Origin: DATFRX01 sp035630615
Lineage (GTDB): Bacteria > Actinomycetota > Actinomycetes > Propionibacteriales > Nocardioidaceae
DNA length: 37,823 nucleotides
Assembly (NCBI GenBank): GCA_035630615.1
Contig: DASQKI010000116.1
Location: 1-37,823 of the forward strand
Direction of reading: 5' to 3'
This document shows positions 7,321 to 15,221 of this stretch, piece after piece (position 1 is the first letter of the stretch; each line of letters opens with the position of its first letter). The translations under genes were made by a program, and so were the position numbers. The notes under the pieces are model-generated. The model ran no database searches and was not told the origin of the DNA. It saw only the letters and a list, made by a program, of their open reading frames with translations.

Positions 7321-7659
7321 GACGCGCAATCTCGGCGCGAAGAAGTGGGTGGGACGCGCAACCTCGGCGCAAGAAACGGGTGGGACGCGCAACCTCGGCG
7401 CGAAGAAACGGGTAGGACGCGCAACCTCGGCGGGAGGAAATGGGCGGGACGCGCAATCTCGGCGGGAAGAAGTGGGTGGGACGCGCAACCTCGGCGCGAA
7501 GAAACGGGGAGGACGCGCAACCTCGGCGCGAAGAAACGGGGAGGACGCGCAACCTCGGCGCGAAGAAACGGGCGGGACGCGCAACCTCGGCGCGAAGAAA
7601 CGGGGAGGACGCGCAAGGTCGGCGGGAAGAAGTGGGTGGGACGCGCAAGGTCGGCGCGA
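7321..7659 (+). repeat. Right arm of palindromic 32-bp tandem array (about 10.6 units)
   Basis: Units begin at 7321, 7353 (31 bp), 7384, 7416, 7448, 7480, 7512, 7544, 7576, 7608 and 7640 (partial). Each starts GACGCGCAA, followed by CCTCGG, TCTCGG or GGTCGG, then a purine-rich GAAGAAACGGG-like tail. Units 7480-7607 are nearly identical, which suggests recent duplication. The last two carry the AAGGTCGG variant that matches the outermost left units. The array ends 18 bases before the hemE stop codon, so it probably forms part of the hemE transcript end. Confidence 0.92.
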
Positions 7660-7677
7660 GTGGGATGGGGGCCGCGG

Positions 7678-8703
7678 CTACTCGGCCCGCTGCGCGTGGA
7701 CGAACTCGACGAGGCGAGTGAGCGCATCCGGATCGGTCGACGGCAGCACGCCATGGCCCAGGTTGAACACGTGTCCCGGCGCGGCTCGACCGGCGGCCAA
7801 GGCCCGACACGCCTCCGCCTCGACCACCTCGGTGGGCGCCATCAACACCGTGGGATCGAGATTGCCCTGGACGACATGGCGCCCACCGAGACGCGCGGAC
7901 GCCTCGTCCAACGGCACCCGCCAATCGACTCCCACGACATCGGCGCCGGCCGCCGCCATCAGGGGCAGCAGCTCGCCGGTCCCGACGCCGAAGTGAATCC
8001 GCGGCACGTCGCCGACAGCGCCCAGGACCCGAGTCGAGTGCGGCTGCACGTACGTTCGGTAGTCCGCCGCCGACAAGGCTCCGGCCCACGAGTCGAACAG
8101 CTGCACCGCCGTCGCCCCCGCGTCGATCTGCAGCCGCAGGAACGCCGCCGAGACACCGGCGAGCCGCGACAGCAGCGCATGCCACACCTCCGGCGCCGTG
8201 CGCATCAGCGCCTTGGTCTTGGCGTGATCGCGCGACGGCCCTCCCTCGATGAGGTACGACGCCAGCGTGAACGGCGCCCCAGCGAACCCGATCAGCGGCG
8301 TCTGGCCAAGCTCGTCGACCAGCGCTCGCACCGCCTCGGTGATGTAGGGCATGTCGTCCGCCTCGAGTGGGCGCAGCCGCGCGAGGTCGGCCATCGACGC
8401 GAAGGAGTCCGCGACCACCGGGCCCGTGCCGGGCACGATGTCGAGGTCGAGGCCGATCGCCTTCAGTGGCAGGACGATGTCCGAAAACAGGATTGCCGCG
8501 TCGACGCCGTGCCGCCGAACCGGTTGCATCGTGATCTCGGCGACGAGGTCGGGTCGGGTGCAGGAGTCGAGCATCTCGATGCCTTCGCGGACCGCGCGAT
8601 ATTCGGGCAAGGAGCGACCAGCCTGCCGCATGAACCAAATCGGGACGTAGGGGACCGATTGCCCTTGGCAGGCTCGCAAGAAGACGGATTCGTAGGTCGA
8701 CAC
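7678..8703 (-). CDS. hemE: Uroporphyrinogen decarboxylase HemE
   Basis: This 341-residue cytosolic TIM-barrel enzyme removes four acetate carboxyls from uroporphyrinogen III to give coproporphyrinogen III, the substrate of the downstream oxidase. Visible signatures are PIWFMRQAGRSLPEYR near residue 23, the catalytic Asp in ILFSDIVLP, the GAPFTLASYLIEGG region, and FNLGHGVLP near the C-terminus. The GTG at 8703 gives the standard short N-terminus (STYESVFLRA); the much longer open frame upstream is shadow of DUF3000. It diverges from DUF3000 with 72 bases between. Its stop lies next to the repeat array. The other haem genes on the same strand are 1.7 kb downstream. Confidence 0.96.
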   Translation of the reverse strand: MSTYESVFLRACQGQSVPYVPIWFMRQAGRSLPEYRAVREGIEMLDSCTRPDLVAEITMQPVRRHGVDAAILFSDIVLPLKAIGLDLDIVPGTGPVVADSFASMADLARLRPLEADDMPYITEAVRALVDELGQTPLIGFAGAPFTLASYLIEGGPSRDHAKTKALMRTAPEVWHALLSRLAGVSAAFLRLQIDAGATAVQLFDSWAGALSAADYRTYVQPHSTRVLGAVGDVPRIHFGVGTGELLPLMAAAGADVVGVDWRVPLDEASARLGGRHVVQGNLDPTVLMAPTEVVEAEACRALAAGRAAPGHVFNLGHGVLPSTDPDALTRLVEFVHAQRAE

Positions 8704-8762
8704 GAGGTCGATCCTGCCAGCAGGTCCGGCGAGTCGGGCTGCCGGTTGTCGGCTCTGCCGCA

Positions 8763-8775
8763 TAGGCTCCTTAAC
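8763..8775 (+). promoter_or_regulatory. -10 box of a leaderless DUF3000 transcript
   Basis: TAGGCT at 8763-8768 is followed by seven bases and then the ATG at 8776, the same layout as at 5985 and 24614. It supports this start over the long open frame upstream. Confidence 0.5.
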
Positions 8776-9357
8776 ATGGCAGCCAGGACCGAGCGCGACC
8801 GGCCGCCGGCAGAGTTCATGCGCGCCGTCGAGCAGTTGCGGCGAGCGCGGCTCCGTCCCGAGGTGATCATCGAGGAGCTGCCGGCGCCGCAGCGGATCGC
8901 CCCCTACGCACTTGCGCTCAGCGGCGAGGTCACCGTCGACGGCGATGAGCTCGCCACCGGTCGCATCGTGTTGCTGCACGATCCCGACGGCAACGACTCG
9001 TGGAACGGCACCTTCCGCTGCGTCGCGTTCGCCCGAGCCGATATCGAAGCCGAGATGATCACCGACCCGGTTCTGTCGGCCGTCGGGTGGAGCTGGCTCA
9101 CTGACGCGCTCACCGCCAACGACGCGACCCATGTCGCCCCGAGCGGGACCGTCACCACCGTGCTCTCGGAGGGATTCGGCCAGATGGCCGACGACGGCTC
9201 CAACGCCCAGATCGAGATCCGGGCGTCGTGGACGCCGGTCGGCGGGCTCGAGGCGCACGCCTGCGCATGGTCCGATCTCATGTGCACCGCCGCGGGTCTC
9301 CCCCCACTGCCGCCGGGTGTGGTCTCCATGCCGAGTCGACGCGGACGAAGGACCTAG
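8776..9357 (+). CDS. DUF3000 family protein
   Basis: This 193-residue soluble protein belongs to an actinobacterial family of unknown function, recognisable from RLRPEVIIEELPAPQRIAPY near the N-terminus, LLHDPDGNDSWNGTFRCVAF in the middle, and the SDLMCTAAGLPPLPPGV tail. There are no membrane segments or catalytic motifs. The ATG at 8776 is set by the leaderless promoter and by the family start (PPAEFMRAVEQLR). RNase D begins 12 bases after its stop, so the two form an operon. This pairing next to hemE is conserved across actinobacteria and may point to a link with RNA or haem metabolism. That link is only an inference. Confidence 0.9.
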   Translation: MAARTERDRPPAEFMRAVEQLRRARLRPEVIIEELPAPQRIAPYALALSGEVTVDGDELATGRIVLLHDPDGNDSWNGTFRCVAFARADIEAEMITDPVLSAVGWSWLTDALTANDATHVAPSGTVTTVLSEGFGQMADDGSNAQIEIRASWTPVGGLEAHACAWSDLMCTAAGLPPLPPGVVSMPSRRGRRT

Positions 9358-9369
9358 GTCGACGTCGCG

Positions 9370-10611
9370 ATGCCCGACGAGATCAGCGCGGCCGATCCAC
9401 CCCCCGAAGCCAACGAGCCGGCACCGCTGACGCTTCGGGAGCCGCTGCCCGACGTGATCGACTCCCCCGCAGCCTTGGAGCGGACCGTCGACGCTGTCGC
9501 CGACGGCACCGGGCCGATCGCGCTCGACGCCGAACGCGCCTCCGGCTACCGCTACTCCCCACGCGCCTACCTCGTTCAGCTGCGCCGAGAGGGCACCGGT
9601 ACGGCCCTGATCGACCCCATGCCGTTCGACGACCTCGCCGCCCTCGATGCCGCGATCGGCGACACCGAGTGGATTCTGCACGCGGCGATCCAAGACCTGC
9701 CCTGCCTCACCGAGCTCGGCATGCGGCCGCGTTCGTTGTTCGACACCGAGCTCGCCGGGCGGCTACTCAACCTGCCCCGCGTCGGCCTCGCCACTCTCGT
9801 CTCCGATCTGCTCGGCTGGTCGATGACCAAGGCTCACTCGGCGGTCGACTGGTCGACCCGGCCGCTCCCCGAACCCTGGCTCGAGTACGCCGCTCTCGAC
9901 GTCGAGATGCTCCTCGAGCTGCGCGAGGCGATGGCGGAGCGCCTCGAAAACGCCGGCAAGCTCGACTGGGCCCGGGAGGAGTTCGAATCGCTTCTCGACT
10001 ACCGAGGGCCGATGCCTCGCGCCGAGCCGTGGCGGCGTACGTCGGGCATCCACCGGGTCCGGGGCCGGCGGGCGTTGGCCGTGGTCCGATCGCTCTGGGT
10101 GGCCCGCGACGGGGTCGCCCAGGAGCGCGACGTGGCACCCGGGCGGATCCTGCCCGACGCCGTCATCATCGAGGTCGCCCGCTCCAGCCCGAAGGACGGC
10201 CGTGCCCTGCGCTCGATGCCGACGCTGCGAGCCCGTCGGATCCGCCGCGACCTCCCGACATGGGTGAGTGCGGTCGACGAGGCACTTGGCCTGCCTGACG
10301 GTGATCTTCCCACTGCGACCGCGCGCTCCAACGGGCCGCCGCCCCCACGCGCCTGGGCCGACCGCGATCCAGACGCCGCCGACCGGCTGACGGCCTGCCG
10401 TACCGTCGTCACCGAGCTCTCCAAGAGTCACGAAGTACCGGCCGAAAACCTGATCGCGCCGGACCTGATTCGCCGCCTCGCGTGGGAGCCGCCGGCCGAC
10501 CCGGACCCGCCCGCGATCGCCGCCGCGCTGGCCGACGGTGGTGCCCGTCCCTGGCAGGTCGGACTGATCGCCGCGCCGCTGGCCGAGGCGCTCACCGCGT
10601 CCGACTCCTGA
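9370..10611 (+). CDS. rnd: Ribonuclease D-like 3'-5' exonuclease with HRDC domain
   Basis: This 413-residue protein has a DEDDy exonuclease domain (about 30-200) and a C-terminal HRDC nucleic-acid-binding domain (about 225-300). The metal-binding residues are present: D53 and E55 (ALDAERAS), D109 (HAAIQDLPCL), and Y173 and D177 (YAALDVEML). The first motif is DAER rather than the more common DTEF/DTEG, as is usual in actinobacterial members. The likely role is trimming tRNA and other stable RNA 3' ends. It is translated from ATG 9370, 12 bases after DUF3000, with no strong ribosome site of its own, so coupling is likely. A further helical region (340-410) resembles the extended tail of this subgroup. 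Confidence 0.92.
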   Translation: MPDEISAADPPPEANEPAPLTLREPLPDVIDSPAALERTVDAVADGTGPIALDAERASGYRYSPRAYLVQLRREGTGTALIDPMPFDDLAALDAAIGDTEWILHAAIQDLPCLTELGMRPRSLFDTELAGRLLNLPRVGLATLVSDLLGWSMTKAHSAVDWSTRPLPEPWLEYAALDVEMLLELREAMAERLENAGKLDWAREEFESLLDYRGPMPRAEPWRRTSGIHRVRGRRALAVVRSLWVARDGVAQERDVAPGRILPDAVIIEVARSSPKDGRALRSMPTLRARRIRRDLPTWVSAVDEALGLPDGDLPTATARSNGPPPPRAWADRDPDAADRLTACRTVVTELSKSHEVPAENLIAPDLIRRLAWEPPADPDPPAIAAALADGGARPWQVGLIAAPLAEALTASDS

Positions 10612-10641
10612 CGCCCAACTGGCACGCCCGCCACGATCGGC

Positions 10642-10660
10642 GTAGGTTAGGTTTACCTAA
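10642..10660 (+). promoter_or_regulatory. IdeR/DtxR iron box upstream of the FTR1 permease
   Basis: GTAGGTTAGGTTTACCTAA agrees with the TWAGGTWAGSCTWACCTWA consensus at 17 of 19 positions by my count. It ends 16 bases before the ATG and therefore probably overlaps the promoter or transcription start. Fe(II)-loaded IdeR/DtxR would repress the permease when iron is plentiful. Confidence 0.85.
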
Positions 10661-10676
10661 CTTCGTGGAGCGTTGA

Positions 10677-11522
10677 ATGTTCGCCAACTTCCTGATCGGC
10701 CTGCGAGAAGGCCTCGAGGCCAGCCTGATCGTCGGCATCCTGATCGCCTACCTGGTCAAGACGGATCGGCGACCCCAGGTTCGGTACGTCTGGACCGGCG
10801 TCGTCGTGGCCCTCCTCGTCAGCGTCGGGTTCGGCATCGTCCTCAACATGACCCAGCAGGCGCTGACCTTCGAGGCCAAGGAGGCTTTCGGCGGCATCAT
10901 GTCGCTGATTGCGGTCGCGTTCGTCACCTGGATGATCTTCTGGATGCGGCGCACCGCACGCTCGATCAAGGGTGAGCTGGAGGGCCGCATCGACTCGGCC
11001 CTGGCGATGGGCCCGCTGACACTCGCCGTCGTCGCGTTTCTCGCGGTCGGCCGCGAAGGCGTCGAGACGTCGATGTTCACCTGGGTCACCGGCGAGGCGG
11101 TCGCCGACGACGCGTCCCCGTACATCGGGACCGTGATCGGTCTCGCCGTGGCGATCGCGCTCGGCACCTCGATCTATCTCGGCGCGATCCGCATCAACCT
11201 CGGCAAGTTCTTCACCTGGACCGGCGGCTTCCTCGTGCTCGTTGCAGCCGGAGTGCTCGCGTACGCGATCCATGACCTGCAGGAGGCGTCGATCCTGCCC
11301 GGACTGGGCAACACGGTCTTCGACGTCAGCTCTGTCCTGTCGTTGGACTCGTGGTTCGGCACGGTGTTGAAGGGCACGTTCAACTACAATCCGGCCCCGA
11401 CCTGGCTCGAGCTCGTCGCGTGGCTCGCATACCTCGTGCCCGTAATGCTGATCTTCCTGTGGCCGTCGCGACCGCAGCAATTCCGTCGCGCCACGAAGGA
11501 GCCTGAGGCGGTCTCAAACTGA
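10677..11522 (+). CDS. efeU: FTR1/EfeU-type iron permease
   Basis: This 281-residue membrane protein with seven likely helices imports iron across the cytoplasmic membrane. Both REGxE iron-passage motifs are present: REGLE at 10-14 in helix 1 and REGVE at 126-130 in helix 4. GGAG at 10666-10669 serves the ATG at 10677. The IdeR box directly upstream shows it is iron-repressed. In EfeUOB systems efeO and efeB follow, but here they do not, so the permease either works alone or with partners elsewhere. The short polar C-tail after the last helix is unremarkable. Confidence 0.93.
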   Translation: MFANFLIGLREGLEASLIVGILIAYLVKTDRRPQVRYVWTGVVVALLVSVGFGIVLNMTQQALTFEAKEAFGGIMSLIAVAFVTWMIFWMRRTARSIKGELEGRIDSALAMGPLTLAVVAFLAVGREGVETSMFTWVTGEAVADDASPYIGTVIGLAVAIALGTSIYLGAIRINLGKFFTWTGGFLVLVAAGVLAYAIHDLQEASILPGLGNTVFDVSSVLSLDSWFGTVLKGTFNYNPAPTWLELVAWLAYLVPVMLIFLWPSRPQQFRRATKEPEAVSN

Positions 11523-11575
11523 CCGAAGCGTCAGATCGGTCCCATCTGTCGCCGTGGAATGGCACACTGGCGGGG

Positions 11576-12184
11576 ATGGATCAGCAGCCGCACTATTCAC
11601 GTCCGGCCCTGCCCGGCGACGAACTCTTCGACAGCATTCCTGGCGACGAGGATCCCGCGCTGCGCGCCGAGGCGGGCTCCCGGGTGGCGCAGCTCTTGGT
11701 CCGCGGCGCCCGCGACAAGGGCGATGCGGTGATCGTCGAGCGGATCGTGCGGCTGGCCGACGACCACGGCCTCGACCTGCTGGCCGAGCTATGGCGGCAC
11801 GAGCCGGCCGACTCACTCGCCGGTGCCCTGTGGCGGCTCTATCTGCTGCGGACGTGGGTCCACAGCGATCCGACGCTCGCCGCGCGCGAATTCGACGCCG
11901 GGCGCCACTACGCACCGGTCGACGAGGTCGTGGCCGGAGTCGTGGAGCCGCCGGGGCCGGTAGAGGTGTGCGAGCTCGTCGACGCCGTGCTGCGCGGCCT
12001 GGCGGTCGGCGACCTGTCGGTCACGCTGGAGCGGGCCGCCGCGTTCGCTCGGATCGTTGCCCTCGGCCGAGTGCACCTCGACGAAAACGCCGACGCGCCC
12101 ACCCGCAGCGCCGCGCGACTCGTTGACACCGCCGAACAACTCGAGGCGACGGCCCGACTCGAGCGGCTCGGGGCCCTCGCCTAG
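11576..12184 (+). CDS. Conserved hypothetical actinobacterial protein
   Basis: The 202-residue protein is soluble, acidic and helix-rich, with no signal peptide or membrane segment. The N-terminus (QQPHYSRPALPGDELFDSIP) is proline-rich and disordered, followed by helices containing VAQLLVRGARDKGDAVIVER and a Glu/Arg-rich C-terminal coil. I do not recognise a family with a known function. The ATG at 11576 follows GGCGGGG and a near -10 hexamer (CACACT) seven bases upstream. Codon use is normal for the genome. It lies 53 bases after the iron permease, so co-transcription is possible. Confidence 0.8.
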   Translation: MDQQPHYSRPALPGDELFDSIPGDEDPALRAEAGSRVAQLLVRGARDKGDAVIVERIVRLADDHGLDLLAELWRHEPADSLAGALWRLYLLRTWVHSDPTLAAREFDAGRHYAPVDEVVAGVVEPPGPVEVCELVDAVLRGLAVGDLSVTLERAAAFARIVALGRVHLDENADAPTRSAARLVDTAEQLEATARLERLGALA

Positions 12185-12269
12185 TCGACAATCTCTCGCT
12201 TGTCGCCGTGCGATCCGTCACTTGTCGCCACACTCGGCTGATTTGCCCAGAGCCGCTAGCCTGGTGTCT

Positions 12270-12352
12270 GGTGTCGGGCCGCGGTAGCCCCGGGTCCCAA
12301 AATTAGCCGCTGCGAGCGGCCACGCGCCGTGAGGCGCTCCCGGCCCGGCACC
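12270..12352 (+). other. Candidate structured RNA or long palindrome upstream of the thiamine-binding protein
   Basis: GGTGTCGGGCCG (12270-12281) can pair with CGGCCCGGCACC (12341-12352) through 12 pairs, one of them G-U. Enclosed are two perfect hairpins: GCCGCT-GCG-AGCGGC (12306-12320) and GCGCC-GTGA-GGCGC (12324-12337). The element ends 40 bases before the next ATG. It has no TPP riboswitch core. The strand is not certain, because the stem folds almost as well in reverse. Confidence 0.4.
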
Positions 12353-12392
12353 AACACCTTTCTCCGGCAACGAGCCATGGCACGCTGGCCGG

Positions 12393-12734
12393 ATGATCGT
12401 CGCCTTCAGCATCTCCCCGACCGCCTCCGACGAGACCGGCAGCGTGAGCGCCGCGGTCGCCGACGCGATCCGAATCGTCCGCGAATCCGGCCTCCCCTAC
12501 GAGACTAATGCGATGTTCACCAACATCGAGGGCGAGTGGGACGAGGTCATGGACGTTGTCCGTCGCGCGGTCGACGTCGTAGCAGCGACGTCGCCGCGCG
12601 TCGGACTGGTCCTCAAGGCCGATATCCGGCCCGGCTATAGGGGTCAGCTCACGGCGAAGGTGGAGCGGGTGGAGGCGCACTTGGCGGCTGATCGGACGGA
12701 CCCTGGCCCGGCTGACCCGGCGGCCGACCACTAG
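12393..12734 (+). CDS. Thiamine-binding protein (MTH1187/YkoF-like)
   Basis: This 113-residue protein of the MTH1187/YkoF ferredoxin-like superfamily is thought to bind thiamine or hydroxymethylpyrimidine. Family features are the MIVAFSISP start, the alternating strands, MFTNIEGEWDEVMDVVRRA and VLKADIRPGYRGQLTAKVER. The domain ends near residue 97; the remaining Asp/Pro-rich tail overlaps the 3' end of the DUF2157 gene on the other strand by 86 bases. The start ATG 12393 is fixed by the conserved N-terminus. A structured element lies upstream. Confidence 0.9.
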   Translation: MIVAFSISPTASDETGSVSAAVADAIRIVRESGLPYETNAMFTNIEGEWDEVMDVVRRAVDVVAATSPRVGLVLKADIRPGYRGQLTAKVERVEAHLAADRTDPGPADPAADH

Positions 12735-13899
12735 GCGGACCCGGCGGCGGTCCCGGCGGCGGACCTTGTGGTGGCCCCTGCGGTGGGCCGCCGACCGGTG
12801 CTCCGCCGGACCGGTTCGGCATCACATATCCGGTTCGGCGCGCCTGATCGACGACGGCAGCCACCAGGAGCAGTCCGCCGATGCCGCACAGGATGATCGT
12901 GCCCCATCGCAGCGGGTGCTCCGTCGCAACGCCGGCGAGCGCCACCTGCAGCACCTGAACGGCGCCCAACACCGCCAGGATCAGATAACCGACGTTGTGG
13001 CTGTACGCATACATCGCGGTCAGCGCGAGGCTCAAGAGCAGGGTCAGGATGAACGTCGCGATCAGGTCGTTGTCGAGGTCGCGCACGCCCTCGACGCCAG
13101 CCGATCCGGCGCCCAGCTCACTCGAGAGCTGGTTGAGACCCCGTGCGAATGCGGCCACCAGGGTCCCGACTGTGGAAACGACTACGAAGCCGTAGAGCGC
13201 CACGGCACCACCGAGCAGGCCGGTGATGTCGCGGCAGTCGAACCGCCACCCGGCCGCGGCCACCGCGAGGCCGAGAACCAGCATGACGAGGCCGTACATC
13301 AGCGGCCCGTCGCTGTCGCCCGTGATGTAGCCCGCGAACTTGTTGGCCACGATGAACGCGCCGAGGAACGCCGCGAACGCGAACGCAGATCCCCTGAGGA
13401 ACCAATAGCCGGCAGCACCGAGCGCGATCATCCCGAATCCGACGAGGTAGGGCACCGCGTCCTTGTCGCTCCACGGCGCGAGGATCGTGAGTCCGATGCC
13501 CTTCACCGCGAAGGCGCCGAGCACGCTGGCGGTCCAACGACTGTGCGGCACGGCCGCCAGCGCGACGTACCAGACGGCACAGCCGACCGCGAGCACGACG
13601 GTGATGCCCGCCATCACGAGGAAGGTCTTCCACTTGAACTCGCCGCCGGTCAACTCACCGGCGAGGAGCAGGCCCGCGAACGCCATCGCGCCGCCGAACG
13701 TGGTCGCTCCCGCGCGGAGCCGATCGCGGAACGGCCAGCCGGCCGACGGATGCATGGGGTCAATCGGGCCGCCAGGGCCGCGTTGGCCGGCCGCCGAGTA
13801 CAGCTGCGATGCCTGATCGGGCCTCAAGGTCCCATCGCGTACGAGGGAGTCGAGGGACTGCGACAGGGGATCTGACGTGGACGGTGACGTCATCGACAT
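12649..13899 (-). CDS. DUF2157-like polytopic membrane protein with Pro-rich tail
   Basis: This 416-residue protein has a short N-terminal helical domain (LDSLVRDGTLRPDQASQLYS) typical of DUF2157-type proteins, about nine to ten membrane helices (about 60-350), and a cytosolic tail of GPPPGPP-type repeats (about 365-416). Its function is unknown. The tail-coding DNA is low-complexity and overlaps the thiamine-binding gene by 86 bp, so the two convergent genes share coding DNA. The ATG at 13899 is chosen over 13911 and 13893 because a TATTGT box lies eight bases upstream, which suggests a leaderless start; an ATG six bases further in is also possible. The divergent S1 protease begins about 155 bases away. 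Confidence 0.82.
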   Translation of the reverse strand: MSMTSPSTSDPLSQSLDSLVRDGTLRPDQASQLYSAAGQRGPGGPIDPMHPSAGWPFRDRLRAGATTFGGAMAFAGLLLAGELTGGEFKWKTFLVMAGITVVLAVGCAVWYVALAAVPHSRWTASVLGAFAVKGIGLTILAPWSDKDAVPYLVGFGMIALGAAGYWFLRGSAFAFAAFLGAFIVANKFAGYITGDSDGPLMYGLVMLVLGLAVAAAGWRFDCRDITGLLGGAVALYGFVVVSTVGTLVAAFARGLNQLSSELGAGSAGVEGVRDLDNDLIATFILTLLLSLALTAMYAYSHNVGYLILAVLGAVQVLQVALAGVATEHPLRWGTIILCGIGGLLLVAAVVDQARRTGYVMPNRSGGAPVGGPPQGPPQGPPPGPPPGPPSGRPPGQPGQGPSDQPPSAPPPAPPSP

Positions 13900-13945
13900 G
13901 AAGCCGCACAATATCGCAGCCGCGGCACATCACAGCCCGACACGA

Positions 13946-14054
13946 CTTGATTCGAAAAAAGTAACAAATTGATGTGTACGGCGCGACCGGAGTGGGTAGG
14001 CGGCCGATGTCGACGGCACGTGACCTGACGTGCCAACGAAGCTCGGAGGACCCC
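13946..14054 (+). promoter_or_regulatory. AT-rich promoter region and leader of the S1 protease
   Basis: The stretch about 13946-13980 is strikingly AT-rich for this genome (CTTGATTCGAAAAAAGTAAC). It is the obvious promoter site between the divergent DUF2157 and protease genes, though no single -35/-10 pair stands out. Downstream, GCACGT (14016-14021) and ACGTGC (14028-14033) form an inverted repeat. GGAGGA at 14045-14050 is the ribosome site that selects the TTG start. Confidence 0.45.
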
Positions 14055-15125
14055 TTGTCTGCACGGATAATCACCAGACCTCGAAGGGCGGCTGCGGTCG
14101 CCGGCGCACTCGGCCTCGCGGCGACCGCCCTCTTCGTTACGCAAGCCCAAGCCTCTCCAGCCAGCGACGACGCATCCGGCCCCAGCCTCCGGTCGACGAT
14201 GCTGGACGCCCAGGCGGTCGCCGATGACCTCGGCTCGTCCGCGGCGGGTGCCTACCTCGATGACGGCTCGATGGTCGTCAACGTCACCGACCCCTCGGCG
14301 TTCGACGAGGTACGGGCGTCCGGCGCGACGCCACGGCTCGTCGAGTACTCGACGACGGCGCTCGATCGCGTGACCACGGCGATCGACGACCGCACGAACA
14401 TCGTCGGCACGGCCTGGGGCATCGACCCGGCCACCAACCAGGTGTTCGTCCAGGCCGACCAGAGCGTGTCGGCCAAGGAGCTTGCCCGGCTCCAGTCGGT
14501 GACGCAGCGCTTCGGCGACATGGTCCGTGTCGAGCGGACCGCCGGCAAGCTCACGACCCGCATCGACGGCGGCGACGCGATCTGGGGCGACGGCGGCCGA
14601 TGCTCGCTGGGCTTCCACGTGACCGACGGCTCGGCGAACTACTTCCTGACCGCAGGGCACTGCACCGACATCATCGCGACCTGGTACGAAGACCAGGGCG
14701 GGTCGGTCAAGCTCGGCGACACGGTCGACGGCTCGTTCCCCGGCGACGACTACGGCCTGTCCACGATGGAGGGCGACGGCGGCGCCGGTGCGGTCGACCT
14801 GTACGACGGCTCGACCCAGGACATCACCGGCGCGCGTGAGGCCACCGTCGGCGAGACGGTCTTCCGCAGCGGCAGCACGACCGGTCTCCACGACGGCACC
14901 GTGCTGGCGACCAACGTGTCGGTGACCTACCCCCAGGGCACCGTCGACGGTCTCATCCAGACCGACGTCTGCGCCGAGCCGGGCGACAGCGGCGGCTCGC
15001 TGTTCTCCGGTGGCGACGCGATCGGCCTGACCTCCGGCGGCAGCGGCAACTGCAGCTCCGGCGGCGAGACGTTCTTCCAGCCGGTCGTAGAGCCCCTCCA
15101 GGTCTACGGCCTGTCCGTCTACTGA
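14055..15125 (+). CDS. Secreted S1-family serine protease (alpha-lytic protease/streptogrisin type)
   Basis: This 356-residue preproprotease starts at TTG 14055, five bases after GGAGG. That start gives an ideal signal peptide (basic n-region RPRR, hydrophobic core, cut near AQA-SP at 33). A longer reading from ATG 14007 would bury the signal. Residues 35 to about 170 are the pro-domain that assists folding. The mature domain starts near 172. The catalytic triad is H202 (TAGHC), D232 (GDDYGL) and S312 (GDSGGS), with likely disulfides C183-C203 and C306-C333. The protein is exported and probably degrades extracellular protein or cell-wall-linked peptides. The next two genes are also exported. 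Confidence 0.95.
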   Translation: MSARIITRPRRAAAVAGALGLAATALFVTQAQASPASDDASGPSLRSTMLDAQAVADDLGSSAAGAYLDDGSMVVNVTDPSAFDEVRASGATPRLVEYSTTALDRVTTAIDDRTNIVGTAWGIDPATNQVFVQADQSVSAKELARLQSVTQRFGDMVRVERTAGKLTTRIDGGDAIWGDGGRCSLGFHVTDGSANYFLTAGHCTDIIATWYEDQGGSVKLGDTVDGSFPGDDYGLSTMEGDGGAGAVDLYDGSTQDITGAREATVGETVFRSGSTTGLHDGTVLATNVSVTYPQGTVDGLIQTDVCAEPGDSGGSLFSGGDAIGLTSGGSGNCSSGGETFFQPVVEPLQVYGLSVY

Positions 15126-15135
15126 TCGATCCGTT

Positions 15136-15179
15136 GCGTCCTGCGAGGCGGGGGCTCATACCCCTGCTTCGCAGGACGC
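15136..15179. terminator. Hairpin terminator after the S1 protease
   Basis: Arms GCGTCCTGCGAGGCGGGGG and CCCCTGCTTCGCAGGACGC pair over 19 positions with two imperfect pairs and a six-base loop. It begins 11 bases after the protease stop. There is no T-tract, as is common in actinobacterial terminators. Confidence 0.75.
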
Positions 15180-15221
15180 CTCCGACGTTTAAGGGCGGAC
15201 ACGAGCGGACAGGATGACGCC

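Noticed and set aside
6986..7659. CRISPR array
   Set aside because: The repeats are directly contiguous with no unique spacers, occur in two opposite orientations, and no cas genes are present.
6979..9357. A 792-codon plus-strand open frame running through the repeat array and antisense of hemE into DUF3000
   Set aside because: The 32-bp unit happens to lack stops in most frames, and the hemE part is shadow coding. Only the final 193 codons match a family (DUF3000), with their own promoter.
10677..12184. EfeUOB operon
   Set aside because: No efeO cupredoxin or efeB peroxidase follows the permease. The next gene is an unrelated soluble protein.
12185..12392. TPP riboswitch before the thiamine-binding protein gene
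   Set aside because: None of the conserved TPP motifs (CTGAGA, ACCTGA and the paired P3/P5 parts) is present. Only an unassigned stem structure is seen.
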